DNA of 64,000 bases from Spiroplasma_E ixodetis_B (GCF_040369795.1 NZ_AP028956.1:1-64000); one strand, 5' to 3'. Shown: positions 1-9,075, counted from the first letter of the stretch. The notes: generated by a model from the letters alone, not told the origin. Made by a program: numbers and translations.

Positions 1-66
1 GCATTGATGAATTAATTCAGTGTCATTGTTTCCTCCACAAGTACATGCGGGGAGAAGTCCGAACTT
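1..66. other. unassigned GC-richer segment at window edge
   Basis: This stretch is clearly less AT-rich than its surroundings and is cut by the window edge. On the minus strand one frame gives a cysteine-containing peptide (PACTCGGNN), but an in-frame TAA lies just upstream and there is no start codon, so I do not call a gene. It could be the end of a structured RNA or a gene remnant. Confidence 0.2.
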
Positions 67-302
67 TAATTAATACATTAAAAATAGGAATTTTTTTTAT
101 TTTTAAAATAAAAAAAAATTAAGTAATTGTAAATTGAAAAAATATAAAAAAATTAAAAAAGTATATTACAGATAATAAAAAAAATAAATAATTTTAATTT
201 TTAAGTTGATTTAAGTAAAAATATTGAAAAAAATATTTGAATTTATTAAAATATAAACATTCCTATTAAGGAAATTTAAATTTATTTCAATGAGTTGATT
301 TT
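67..302. other. AT-rich intergenic stretch
   Basis: Long A and T runs, no convincing reading frame on either strand and no clear terminator. It lies downstream of the minus-strand SemiSWEET gene. Confidence 0.4.
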
Positions 303-566
303 TTATGGTTCTTTGTAATGAATATTTAATTTAAACCCTAAAATAATAATTGTAGATATTAAGATTATTGAATCTAAACTTACAACTTCTCAATTTTTTA
401 TGAATATTCCATAAGTTATTCATAAAAAACAAGATAAAAATTGAATTAATAACATGAAAAATGATAAATCACGCACTCTTTTTGTTTTTATTATTTTTAT
501 AATTTGAGGTAAAAAGATAAAACTATTTACAGCAACTGCTAATCAACCAATTATTTCTACATTCAT
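303..566 (-). CDS. SemiSWEET-type sugar transporter
   Basis: Predicted 87-residue membrane protein beginning MNVEIIGWLAVAVNSFIFLP. It carries the PQ-loop signature LPQIIKIIK in the first helix and three hydrophobic segments (about residues 4-22, 34-53 and 60-80), the size and topology of bacterial SemiSWEETs. Known members work as homodimers that move small sugars across the membrane in both directions. The start is supported by AAGAAAGG nine bases upstream. Two tryptophans are TGA codons. It shares a strand with the downstream-lying HMG-box gene but is separated from it by a hairpin, so it is probably transcribed on its own. Family confidence is good; the substrate cannot be read from sequence. 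Confidence 0.8.
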
Positions 567-600
567 AATATCTACCTTTCTTTTTATTTTTTTAAAATAA

Positions 601-640
601 ACACAACGATATATGAATTGTCTCATATACCATTGTGTTT
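601..640. terminator. intrinsic hairpin between HMG-box and SemiSWEET genes
   Basis: The 16-base arms 601-616 and 623-638 pair with two mismatches around a short loop, flanked by A and T runs. It can terminate transcription coming from the HMG-box gene on the minus strand. Confidence 0.6.
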
Positions 641-670
641 AAAATTACAATTTGTAAATCAATTAAATAA

Positions 671-892
671 TTATTTTTGATTTTCACTTTCATATATTTT
701 CTTGTTTTCTTCTGCCATTTTTACATATTTAGATTTTTCTTCGTTTGTCATTTCTTTTCAATGATTACCAATCAATTTGGCAACTTCTGCAACTTTAGAT
801 TTAAGTTCTGGTTTTTGTTGAATAATCTCTGCTCTTTTTTCCTTACTAAAAAGCATATAAGCGTTCATTGGTCTTTTAATTTTATTTGACAT
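671..892 (-). CDS. HMG-box DNA-binding protein
   Basis: A 73-residue protein made almost entirely of one HMG box. It opens with KRPMNAYMLFSKEKR, the hallmark first strand and helix of eukaryotic HMG boxes, continues with a P at residue 28, EVAKLIGNHWKEMT (conserved helix-2 tryptophan) and ends EEKSKYVKMAEENKKIYESE (helix 3). HMG boxes bind the DNA minor groove and bend it sharply. GGGGG sits just upstream of the ATG, supporting the start, and the helix-2 Trp is a TGA codon, so the gene is translated in the Spiroplasma code and is not contamination. Bacterial HMG boxes are rare; transfer from a eukaryotic host or an exported effector are both possible. There is no signal peptide. Confidence 0.9.
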
Positions 893-946
893 ATTTTTAC
901 CCCCTAAATTTTCTTACTATAATTTTACATTATTTTAAAATAAAAT

Positions 947-1379
947 CTATCCACGATTACGATTTTTTAACTTTAAGTCTTGTACACAAATTTGCTTTTT
1001 AAGTTCCTGAATTTCTTGTTTCAAATTTTTAATTTCTAAATAAGGGTCTTGTTCTAAAGTAAAAATAGCAAATTTAGAAATTAACTGCTATTGTTCACTG
1101 ACAGATAATTTATAAGATTTTGCTTCATTTGATTTATTCTTGTTTGAATAATCTATTCAATGACTAATTAAATACTTACTTTCTACTCGTCCAATACCAC
1201 TTGAATAAAAATATGTTTTTCTATTATTTATAAAAACCATTAATGGTTTTTCTTTTGATTTATTATCTTTATTAGATGTCCCTAATCATAATAAAGATTT
1301 AGTATACTTAAATCATAATCAAATTGCTGGTCTACCATTTTCATGATCTAATTCATCAGAACGATGTAAATAATATATA
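947..1379 (-). pseudogene. truncated hypothetical gene with internal stop
   Basis: An open frame runs from the IS630-type insertion at 1379 to a TAG at 947, with one in-frame TAG at 1088-1090. It reads HRSDELDHENGRPAIWLWFK, then PLMVFINNRKTYFYSSG, and ends in a charged helix (KNLKQEIQELKKQI). I do not recognise the family. The N-terminus is missing because the IS entered it, and the nonsense codon (probably a former Gln codon) marks decay. Confidence 0.55.
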
Positions 1380-1712
1380 TAGCTAACTAAAGTAATGTTT
1401 ACTCATAAATAATGTAAAATAATAATATGTAATTTAAACAGTTTTTGAATTTAAAAGTACAATTCAGCAATATTTAAAATAGATTAGGAAGAATAAATTA
1501 TGCCAAAACCATACAGTGAAGACTTACGAAGAAAAGTAATAGAAACCTATGAAAGTAAAAACATGAAAATTAAAGAAATTTGTAAAGTGTTCAATATTAC
1601 TAGAAAGACTTTATTCTTATGAAGAAAAAGAAAAAAAGAAACTGGGCATATAAAACCAATTTTGAATTATCAAAAAGGACATAGCCACAAAATAAAGGAT
1701 TTAGATTAATAA
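1380..1712 (+). mobile_element. IS630/Tc1-type element, left part
   Basis: Starts with the terminal repeat TAGCTAACTAAAGTAATGTT after a TA dinucleotide. It contains the leader and first codons of the transposase (1500-1709: MPKPYSEDLRRKVIETYESK, helix-turn-helix region) and is cut where an IS3 element joins at about 1713-1719. Confidence 0.85.
1500..1709 (+). pseudogene. IS630-type transposase, N-terminal fragment
   Basis: About 69 codons of the N-terminal HTH_28-like DNA-binding domain (DLRRKVIETYES, ICKVFNITRKTLFLW), then a TAA created at the junction with an IS3 end. The catalytic DDE domain is absent, so it cannot transpose. Confidence 0.8.
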
Positions 1713-1718
1713 AAAAAT

Positions 1719-2283
1719 TGGAATGGCAATCTTTTTTAGGACTGTTTTTTGGTAGACATTTGTGCTTGGTGTTTTATGGGGGTTAAGTAGTTTAGAGTGC
1801 TGTGGATTCTTATGTTGTTGTATCAATTGATATAATCAAATAATTCTAATTTTAATTGGATTAATGATGTAAAATTTTTATCATTAATAAATTCTGTTTT
1901 GAAAGTTTTGAAAGTTGCTTCAGCAACAGCGTTATCATAAGGACAACCTTTTTTTGCTTAAAGAGCGGGTAATATTGAAGGCTAATAAAAGTTTATCAAT
2001 AGTTTTATTATTAAATTCATTACCGCGATCGCTATGAAATATTTGAATATTTTTTAAACAACGATTTGAGCACATAAATGTTTGATATACTAATGATGCA
2101 TCTTTTTTAGTACCTACACTATGCCCAATAATTTCGCGATTGTACAGGTCGATTAATAAGCAAATATAGTTTCATTTACCATTAACTTGAACATAAGTTA
2201 AATCACTAACAATAGCTTCATTTTTAAACCTATTATTAAAGTCTCTATTAACAAGATTAGTAATTTGACTATCATTGACTTTT
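1719..2283 (-). mobile_element. IS3-family element, right-end fragment
   Basis: Begins with the right terminal sequence TGGAATGGCAA and holds the C-terminal half of orfB on the minus strand (catalytic SDRGNEF region and YNNIRIHSTL near the end). A frameshift lies in the homopolymer at about 1950. The left half is missing: the element stops at 2283 inside a signal-peptide gene. Confidence 0.85.
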
Positions 2284-2410
2284 CATTATTAATGAAGAAG
2301 TCGATTAATGAAGAAGTCGGAATTTTTACATTAATATTTTTATTTAATAAAGCATTACTTGTTATTGTAGAAATTGTAATTAAACTTAATAAAGTCAATA
2401 AGTTTTTCAT
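2284..2410 (-). pseudogene. signal-peptide start of a secreted protein, truncated
   Basis: The first 42 codons (MKNLLTLLSLITISTITSNA) are a typical positive-then-hydrophobic signal peptide, resembling the start of the propeller protein at 48313. IS3 sequence replaces the rest. A 15-base direct repeat (TTAATGAAGAAGTCG) near the junction may have arisen during the rearrangement. Confidence 0.5.
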
Positions 2411-2486
2411 ATTATTCTCTTTTTATATCTATTTTTTTATATACCTTTTATTGCATAAAATCCAGCAGCAATAGAGGCTAAATAGT

Positions 2487-2506
2487 ACAGATTTTTAAAA
2501 ATCCTC
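2487..2506 (+). other. solo IS256-like terminal sequence
   Basis: ACAGATTTTTAAAAATCCTC differs by two bases from the IS256 right end seen complete elsewhere in the window. It sits just beyond the stop codon of the toxin-like gene at 2512, and a reading frame resumes beyond it (IAAGFYAIKGI), so it may be an excision scar that shortened that gene. Confidence 0.3.
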
Positions 2507-2511
2507 AAAAG

Positions 2512-4194
2512 TTATAAATTACAAAGAGAAGCAAAAGCTGCTGAAAATGCTGAAACTGTAACGGCAAGTTGTTGGAGACCAGGAATAGGAGCTAAAGCAA
2601 CAACACCAGAAGTACCAGCAACAACATAACCATACTTTTCACAATTATTTGATTTTTCTAAATTTGAGATTCTTTGTTCTAATTCATTAACTTGATTTTT
2701 TATAATATCAAAACTTGATTTTATTCCTTGAACATTTTTATTTAACTCATCTAATTTTAATTCATTTTCAACTAAAGTTGAAACATAACTTCAATCTCGA
2801 ATATAACCTTTAAGAATTTCTTTTTGAATTACTTTATCCATTGTTTGAGGTCTTGAAATAATTTGTTGATTTGTAAATGATAGAAGAGGTTGACCTTGCT
2901 GAATATGTGATATATAGTCATTTTGTGCTTGTACAAAACGTTGCTGAGCTTTTGTATAATCATTTAGATTTTGATTAATTTGATAATTTATTTGTGCTTG
3001 TTGAAAATCAAAATTATATTTATTATTTCTTAATTCTTCTAATGTATATCCGCTTTTTGAAACGTAAACTTGTTGATTTTGTGATGATGGAATTTGATAG
3101 TTTGTTTGAGATAAACTTGAACTTCATTCATTTATATGTTCTATTCATTGTTTAGCTTTAGGATTATTTGCTATGATATTGCTTAATTCATTAAGTTTAC
3201 TTGTAGTTATATATGAAAAAGTTGGTTTTAAATCACCATAGGAATAATGTTTACTATCCCCATTTACTCTTATTTTAAATTTAAAACATTGACATAAATG
3301 TGAAAAATTTTCATTATTTACAATTGAAATTTGATTTATATCAAAATTACGATATTTTCTTTTTAGTGTTTCTTTTACAATACTATCAGAATAAGTCATT
3401 AAGATATTTCCTAAATTAACTGTCTCTGCATTATCATAATCAGGAAAATCTCTTTTTAAAGTCTCAAGATATGGATTTGAAAGAATTACACTGTCTCCTC
3501 TAATATGGCTATTCAAAAAAGAAAATTGACGATCACCTGATTGATATCATGTTTTTATTTCAACTCTTATCATTTTGTTTTTGCTACTTTTTTGTCAAAC
3601 ATTATTTATATTAATTCAATTATCTCAAATAGAACTGCCAAGTCCTAACATCGCTTTATATGATGGATCATTGACTCCTTCAAGTCTGTAATCCTTTCAC
3701 ACACCACTAGTAACTTTATTTTTAAAAGATTGTATAAATTTCTCTTTATTATTCGATGTTATTTTCAAATAACTCACTTCTTCTCAAAATTTTGGCGTAA
3801 ATGAAGCATAAATTTCTCCATTTATATAACCACCAAATATATCTTGTTTAAATTCAATAGCATTTTCTCTATCACTATTCGCACCCCTTTTAATTATTCT
3901 ACTCTTTTCGTGTCGATGTTTATGAGTACTTGTTTCTAGTTCTGTTTGATAAAAAGGGTCAATATTTTGGTTTGGTACTTGTTGATTTAAGTTATATGGT
4001 TGATAATTAGTACTTGAATTTGTAAAAGCCATATATTGGTTTATTGATTGTAAATTAGTATTGTTGCTAGCTCAATCTTTAATCTTTTGATTATTATCAA
4101 TTGATTTAGCATTAATACCTTGTGTTTTATCATTAAAAAGTGGAGCGCTTAGTACTCACAATTTAAATCAATAACTTAGACTAAAATATTTCAT
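2512..4194 (-). CDS. secreted toxin-like protein A (constant N-terminus, variable body)
   Basis: Intact 560-residue frame. Residues 1-20 (MKYFSLSYWFKLWVLSAPLF) look like a signal or anchor; residues 1 to about 65 are nearly identical to protein B at 5676 and related to the RIP-like pseudogene at 54602, up to NYQPYNLN. A histidine/lysine-rich stretch ending SRIIKRGANS follows, a possible proprotein-convertase site. The body (about 90-330) matches no family I recognise. Next come a Gln-rich helical region, a coiled coil (about 480-515, NELEQRISNLEKS) and a hydrophobic C-terminal segment (GYVVAGTSGVVALAPIPG). The start has GGAGAAC upstream and a hairpin leader. I infer export and a host-directed role; the biochemical activity is unknown. 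Confidence 0.75.
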
Positions 4195-4209
4195 AATTTT
4201 GTTCTCCTT

Positions 4210-4239
4210 TGAAAGTAAATATTTCTATATTTACTTTCA
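4210..4239 (-). promoter_or_regulatory. 5' leader hairpin of toxin-like gene A
   Basis: A perfect stem TGAAAGTAAATA / TATTTACTTTCA lies immediately upstream of the ribosome-binding site. An equivalent leader occurs at 5631, 27147, 30598, 42614, 45033 and 54538 in front of unrelated genes. Confidence 0.6.
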
Positions 4240-4407
4240 AAACAAAGCAATCAGTTAAAAAATTTATATAGTTTTTTTTATTTTCTAAGTCTATAACCAT
4301 CTGCTAATATTTTAAAACTTTTTTCAAAAAAATACAACAGTAAAATTTTTGCAAAAAATAAGACTATTTAGTCTTATTCTTTATATTTAAATTTAAAAAA
4401 ATTCAAT

Positions 4408-5438
4408 AGACATATTCCGTAAATAAATTTTTTAAAAATCAATTAATAATTTAAAATTTATTTTATAATTTCTTTATTAATAAATTAATAAGGTGTTGAT
4501 AAAAATGAATTTTGAAAATTTAAAAAAATTAAAAAATGAACAATTTTATAGATATTTTGGTATAAAACGTTTTCATTTTGATGAAATGTTAACAAAATTA
4601 ATTGAAATAGAAAATTTAAAAAAAATAAAGGTAGAAAATATAAACTTTCAGTTGAAGAAAGATTGATGATGACTTTAGTATACTGAAAAGAATATTATAC
4701 TTTTTCCAAATGAGTATTAAATATAAAATGAGTGCATCAAGTTGTTTTCGAATATTACTTGAGTAGAAAATAAACTTAGTGATGACAAAGATTATCAGTT
4801 TTAAAAACAAAATATAAATCAAAAATTGAGAAAAAACAAGAAGATTTAAATGAATTTCAATTTTATTTAATTGATTAAACTGAAATTGAAATTGAAAGAC
4901 CAACTAAAAAAACTACAGTTAGAATATTTTTCTGGTAAAAGTTGAATGTTTTCTATAAAATTTCAAATTATATATGACTTTTTTAAAAAAAAATTGTTGA
5001 TATTTTTGCTGATAATGGAAAAGTACATGATTTTCAAATATTAAAAATTCAAATCTTGAATTTTCAGAAAAAACAATAATTATTGGTGATTTGGGATATC
5101 AAGGAATACAAAATATTTATAAAAATAATATATTACCAATTAAAAAACTAAAAATAAAAATTAACTAAACAAGAAAAAATCTACAATAAAATTATTTCAA
5201 AAATTAGAATTAAAGTTGAACATGTTTTTGCTTGATTAAAAAGATTCAAAATTTTAATAAATAAATGTAGAAAAAGTATATTTAGACTTATGCACTTAAG
5301 ATTTAACTTACTTTGTGAAATTTTTAATAAAACAAAACTATTAAAATAAAAAAATATTAACTTCTATAATTATTAACACTAAAAAATTTATAAATATTAT
5401 TATTGACAATTGATTAAATTTATTTACGGAATATGTCT
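4408..5438 (+). mobile_element. IS5-like element, short form
   Basis: Bounded by perfect inverted repeats AGACATATTCCGTAAATAAA. The transposase is split: ORF1 starts at 4505 (MNFENLKKLKNEQFYRYFG) and is frameshifted, and the DDE part follows (GDLGYQGIQNIY, KIRIKVEHVFAWLKR). It lacks the extra 3' segment of about 110 bp found in other copies. It sits exactly between the mirrored leaders of the two toxin-like genes. Confidence 0.9.
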
Positions 5439-5630
5439 AATATTTATTATTTGTTAAATATTTCTATGTGGTGTTGTTCTAGTTTTCAACTATAAATTTT
5501 AAAACTCAAATATTTAACATATAAAATATTTTTGTATTTTTTTGAAAAAAGTTTTAAAATATTAGCAGATGGTTATAGACTTAGAAAATAAAGAAAAACT
5601 ATATAAAGTTTTTAACTGATTGCTTTGTTT

Positions 5631-5660
5631 TGAAAGTAAATATAGAAATATTTACTTTCA
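5631..5660 (+). promoter_or_regulatory. 5' leader hairpin of toxin-like gene B
   Basis: Mirror copy of the hairpin at 4210-4239, preceded by TATATAAAGTTTTTAACTGA and followed by AAAGGAGAAC and the start codon at 5676. The preceding TATATAA is a plausible -10 region. Confidence 0.6.
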
Positions 5661-5675
5661 AAGGAGAACAAAATT

Positions 5676-7037
5676 ATGAAATATTTTAGTCTAAGTTATT
5701 GATTTAAATTGTGAGTACTAAGCGCTCCACTTTTTAATGATAAAACACAAGGTATTAATGCTAAATCAATTGATAATAATCAAAAGATTAAAGATTGAGC
5801 TAGCAACAATACTAATTTACAATCAATAAACCAATATATGGCTTTTACAAATTCAAGTACTAATTATCAACCATATAATTTAAGTCAAACAACAAATGAA
5901 ACAAAAATAATAACAAATTCAGATCAAAATAAAAAAAGAGTAAAAAGATGTAGTGAAAGAGATAGAGATTGTTATCTAAGAGAAAGTGCACAACTAACAA
6001 TAAAGTTATCAATGGACTGAGCAGAACAAAACAATCAAAGAGAAACTAACTATATAAATAGTTTAGACCCAAGAATTTCTTTTTTAGGATCAGATATGAA
6101 ACAAATAGGTGTTCTTTGATTAGACACTGCAGTAAATAGAATAAAATTTTATCCAAAAACTTATTATGATGGAACTAATGGTCGTAATAGTAATGAACAA
6201 ATTTTTGGAACATATAAAAATATTTTTATTAGAGATAAAAATGATAATCTGATTAGACATATTACTTTTAATACAGATAATTTTATGGGGTCTGTTTTAG
6301 ATGATCATAATTTAAATAGTAAAAAAGTTCCTAATGATGGACTTGATTATGAAGATGGATATACTATTGAAATTACATCATCACCAGCAGATACAACTTT
6401 ATTCAAAAGAGATGAATGCTGTAATTGATATTGAAATAATTCAAAGAATGAACATACTGAAAAACTTGTTATAATTAACAATTGATTATGACACAATAAT
6501 TATTATCAAGAAAAATATTTTTCTTTATTAGTAGATTGAAAGAATAAAGTTAAAAACGGAAGAAATGATAGTTACGAATGAATATTACAACATCTATTTG
6601 ATTATAAACATGTTATGCAGACAATACAAAATACCATTGCTATAGATAATTTAAAAACTGAAATTTCTCAAATATATAATAAAATTTCACAATTAGAGAC
6701 ACAAATTAGAAATTTACAAAATAAAAGCATAAATGGTTTAAGTGCATGTAGTTCAACTGCAGGCGCTATTAATAATATTAATGGAGCCTTAAAAGTAGCA
6801 TCAACAGCTTTTTCATTTATACCAGTATTTGGGCAGGGAATTTCAGCTGTTATTAGTTTAACTAGTTCTGCTTGTGCTTTAGCAGGTGCTTACGGAAGAA
6901 AAAGAAGAGATGTTTTTACTACTAATATTAAAAATAAATTCGATGATAATTTTATAAAGTCAATTAATCAAGAACAACATTTACCACCTATAACTAATAA
7001 CAATAATTACATAGCAAATAATATAACAAATCTATAA
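5676..7037 (+). CDS. secreted toxin-like protein B (basic cleavage sites, hydrophobic hairpin)
   Basis: Intact 453-residue frame. Residues 1 to about 70 equal protein A; then NKKRVKRCSERD gives a strict furin-type R-X-K-R site. The middle holds a beta-rich region with GTYKNIFIRDKNDN and DYEDGYTIEITSSPADTTLF, loosely reminiscent of the mucin/carbohydrate-binding module of enhancin-like proteins, which I cannot confirm. A coiled coil (TEISQIYNKISQLETQIRNL) precedes a hydrophobic hairpin (ALKVASTAFSFIPVFGQGIS), then GRKRRD, a second furin-type site, and a tail EQHLPPITNNNN...NITNL that recurs in the pseudogene ending at 58044. Good RBS (AAAGGAGAAC). Probable secreted, processed, membrane-active protein; function inferred only. 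Confidence 0.75.
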
Positions 7038-7043
7038 TAAATA

Positions 7044-7181
7044 GAGGCTTTTTAAAAATCTGTGTATCTTTTTACAAAGTTACTAGTTTAGATTAATTCT
7101 ATCTTCAAATTTTATCATAAAATGAGCAATTGCTGTATTTCAATTTTGAATGAGCAGTGTTCATTTTTTTGTTATATTTTC
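7044..7181 (-). mobile_element. IS256-family right-end fragment
   Basis: GAGGCTTTTTAAAAATCTG marks the right end, followed by the last codons of the transposase on the minus strand (INLN stop). It abuts the left end of the full IS256 copy head to head, which points to recombination between copies. Confidence 0.85.
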
Positions 7182-8553
7182 TGTAATGTTTAGTAATCTG
7201 TGTAACTTACAAAAATAACTATGTTTAATTAATTCTAGTAAATAAAATTAAATAACTAGAAAGAGTGAGTTACGTATGTCTAAAAAACAAAATATTAATA
7301 ATAATGATCCAATATCAAAAGCAGTAGATTTATTACTAAAAAATAATGAAGATTTAACAACAGTTTTTAAAGAGTGAGGTTTATATAAAGAATTAACAAA
7401 AAGATTAGTTGAAAAAATGTTGAATTCTGAAATGCAAAATTATTTAGGATATGAAAAAAATCAACATAATAATAGTGAAAATGCTCGCAATGGTATAAAT
7501 TCAAAAAAATTAATAACCCAACAAGGTAAAATTGAGATTAATGTAACACGAGATCGTAATATTAATTTTGAGCCAGTAATAGTTGCAAAAAGACAAAGAA
7601 GATTTGATGGTTTTGATCAACAAGTTCTTTCATTATATGTCAAAGGCATGACTTTATCAGATATTAGAATGCAGTTACAAGAGTTATATCATGTTGCTGA
7701 TATTAGCGAAAGTGTTATTAGTCAAATTACTGATGATGTTATTGATGATGTTAAAGCATGACAAAATCGGCCATTAGAAAGTGTTTATCCGATTGTTTAT
7801 TTTGATTGTATAGTAGTTAAAGTACGACAAGATAAACGCATTATTAACAAATCAGTTTATATAGTACTAGGAGTTGATTTAGAAGGTAAAAAAGATGTTT
7901 TAGGCTTATGAATTAGTGAAAATGAAGGTTCTAAGTTTTGATTATCTAATTTCACAGAAATGAAAAATCGAGGCTTAAATGATATTCTTATTGCTTGTAG
8001 TGACAATTTAACAGGAATGTCAGAAGCAATACAATCAGTTTATCCTAAAACCGAACATCAATTATGCATAGTTCATCAAATTAGAAATAGTTTAAAATAT
8101 GTTTCATACAAACATAGAAAATCACTAGTTACAGATTTAAAACCAATTTATAGTGCATGTAGTGAAGAACAATCAATGCAAGCTTTAGAATCTTTTGAAA
8201 GTAAATGAAATAAACAATATCCTCAAATTGCTAAATCATGATATAAAAATTGAGATAATTTAATGGTTTTTATTAGTTATCCTGCAGAAATCAAAAGAGT
8301 GATTTATACAACAAATGCTATTGAATCTGTTAATAGTCAATTACGAAAAGTTATTAGAAATAAAAAAGTTTTTCCAAATGATATGGCAGTTTTTAAAATA
8401 TTTTACTTAGCAATTGAAAATATAACAAAAAAATGAACACTGCCCATTCAAAATTGAAATACAGCAATTGCTCATTTTATGATAAAATTTAAAGATAGAA
8501 TTAATCTAAACTAGTAACTTTGTAAAAAGATACACAGATTTTTAAAAAGCCTC
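7182..8553 (+). mobile_element. IS256-family element, complete
   Basis: Left end GTAATGTTTAGTAATCTG and right end CAGATTTTTAAAAAGCCTC bound a full transposase gene. This is the only copy in the window with an uninterrupted frame. Its two flanks do not match: the left is IS256 sequence and the right is IS630 sequence, so no target duplication remains. Confidence 0.92.
7276..8514 (+). CDS. IS256-family (mutator type) transposase, intact
   Basis: 412 residues, the usual length for this family, with six or more Trp as TGA. Visible features: N-terminal MSKKQNINNNDPISKAVDLL, QNYLGYEK, QQGKIEINVTRDRN, the DDE domain with YFDCIVVKVRQDKR, CSDNLTGMSEAIQSVYP, HQLCIVHQIRNSLKYV and the C-terminal TTNAIESVNSQLRK with the catalytic Glu. 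GAAAGAGTGAGTT lies upstream of the ATG. It is likely the source that could mobilise the defective copies at 11219, 11765, 15782, 21100, 35018, 35323 and 58094. One V for A change at residue 125 (YHVAD) does not touch known catalytic residues. Confidence 0.95.
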
Positions 8554-8754
8554 AAATTAACACAACAATTAATTGAAAATTCTGGATGCAAACTATTATT
8601 TCTTCCGCCATATTCTCCTAATTTAAATCCAATTGAACATTTTTGATTTGCTATAAAACATAATATAAGAAAAATATTACCAAATTATTGACCAAATATT
8701 AAAAAAGCGATTGATTTTTTTCAAGATATGAGTAAACATTACTTTAGTTAGCTA
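8554..8754 (+). mobile_element. IS630/Tc1-type element, right-end fragment
   Basis: Encodes the C-terminal catalytic part of the transposase (LLFLPPYSPNLNPIEHFWF, typical of IS630 DDE enzymes) and ends with the terminal repeat ...TTTAGTTAGCTA. The upstream part has been replaced by IS256. Confidence 0.85.
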
Positions 8755-8827
8755 TATAATTCCTTTCTTTTAACTAATTTGTTCACTTGTCTACGTAATT
8801 AGTGTCAAATAAAGTGTAACCCATCCA
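8755..8827 (-). mobile_element. IS3-family left-end remnant
   Basis: Left end of the IS3 element in reverse (ends ...GTGTAACCCATCCA), with no coding sequence left. Together with the forward left end at 10678 it brackets the small-peptide and photolyase segment. Confidence 0.85.
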
Positions 8828-8910
8828 ATATTTGATATCCTAATTTATTTTAAAATGTGTTATAATAAAATTGTATTAAATTAAATTTAAATTAGAAAGG
8901 TGATTAAAAT

Positions 8911-9000
8911 ATGACTTGATGAATATGAATTATTATTCTTGCAATTTCTATAGTTATTTCTGCAAGTGTTGCTTTTTTTATTGGGAGAAAGACTAAATAA
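8911..9000 (+). CDS. 29-residue hydrophobic membrane peptide
   Basis: MTWWIWIIILAISIVISASV, then AFFIGRKTK: one transmembrane helix with a basic C-terminal tail. AGAAAGGTGATT upstream gives a good ribosome-binding site, and TATAAT at 8861-8866 preceded by TGTGT is a good extended -10. A strong terminator follows at 9076. A near-identical second copy lies at 51208-51297 with the same promoter, downstream sequence and terminator. Size and composition resemble type I toxin-antitoxin peptides and small phage or plasmid membrane proteins; no antisense RNA is proven. The neighbouring photolyase is on the other strand. Confidence 0.7.
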
Positions 9001-9075
9001 AAATTTTTAATAGAAGTCAAGTAATAGTGGGTTTGCTCTTGTTATTTCGTAACTCACTGCAACGAGATAAACTCA
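9001..9075 (+). ncRNA. conserved structured tail after the 29-residue gene
   Basis: Contains nested pairings (GAGTTT/AAACTC-like and CTCGTT/AACAAGAG-like arms read on the opposite strand) and is preserved almost base for base beside the second copy at 51132-51207. Conservation outside the coding sequence suggests a functional RNA or an antisense RNA gene, which is inference. Confidence 0.35.

Noticed and set aside
677..889. Plus-strand frame opposite the HMG-box gene
   Set aside because: Phe-rich shadow of the real minus-strand gene; no ribosome-binding site.
5676..7037. Firm assignment of an enhancin-type mucin-binding domain in protein B
   Set aside because: Only loose resemblance by eye; needs a profile search (PF03272) before being claimed.
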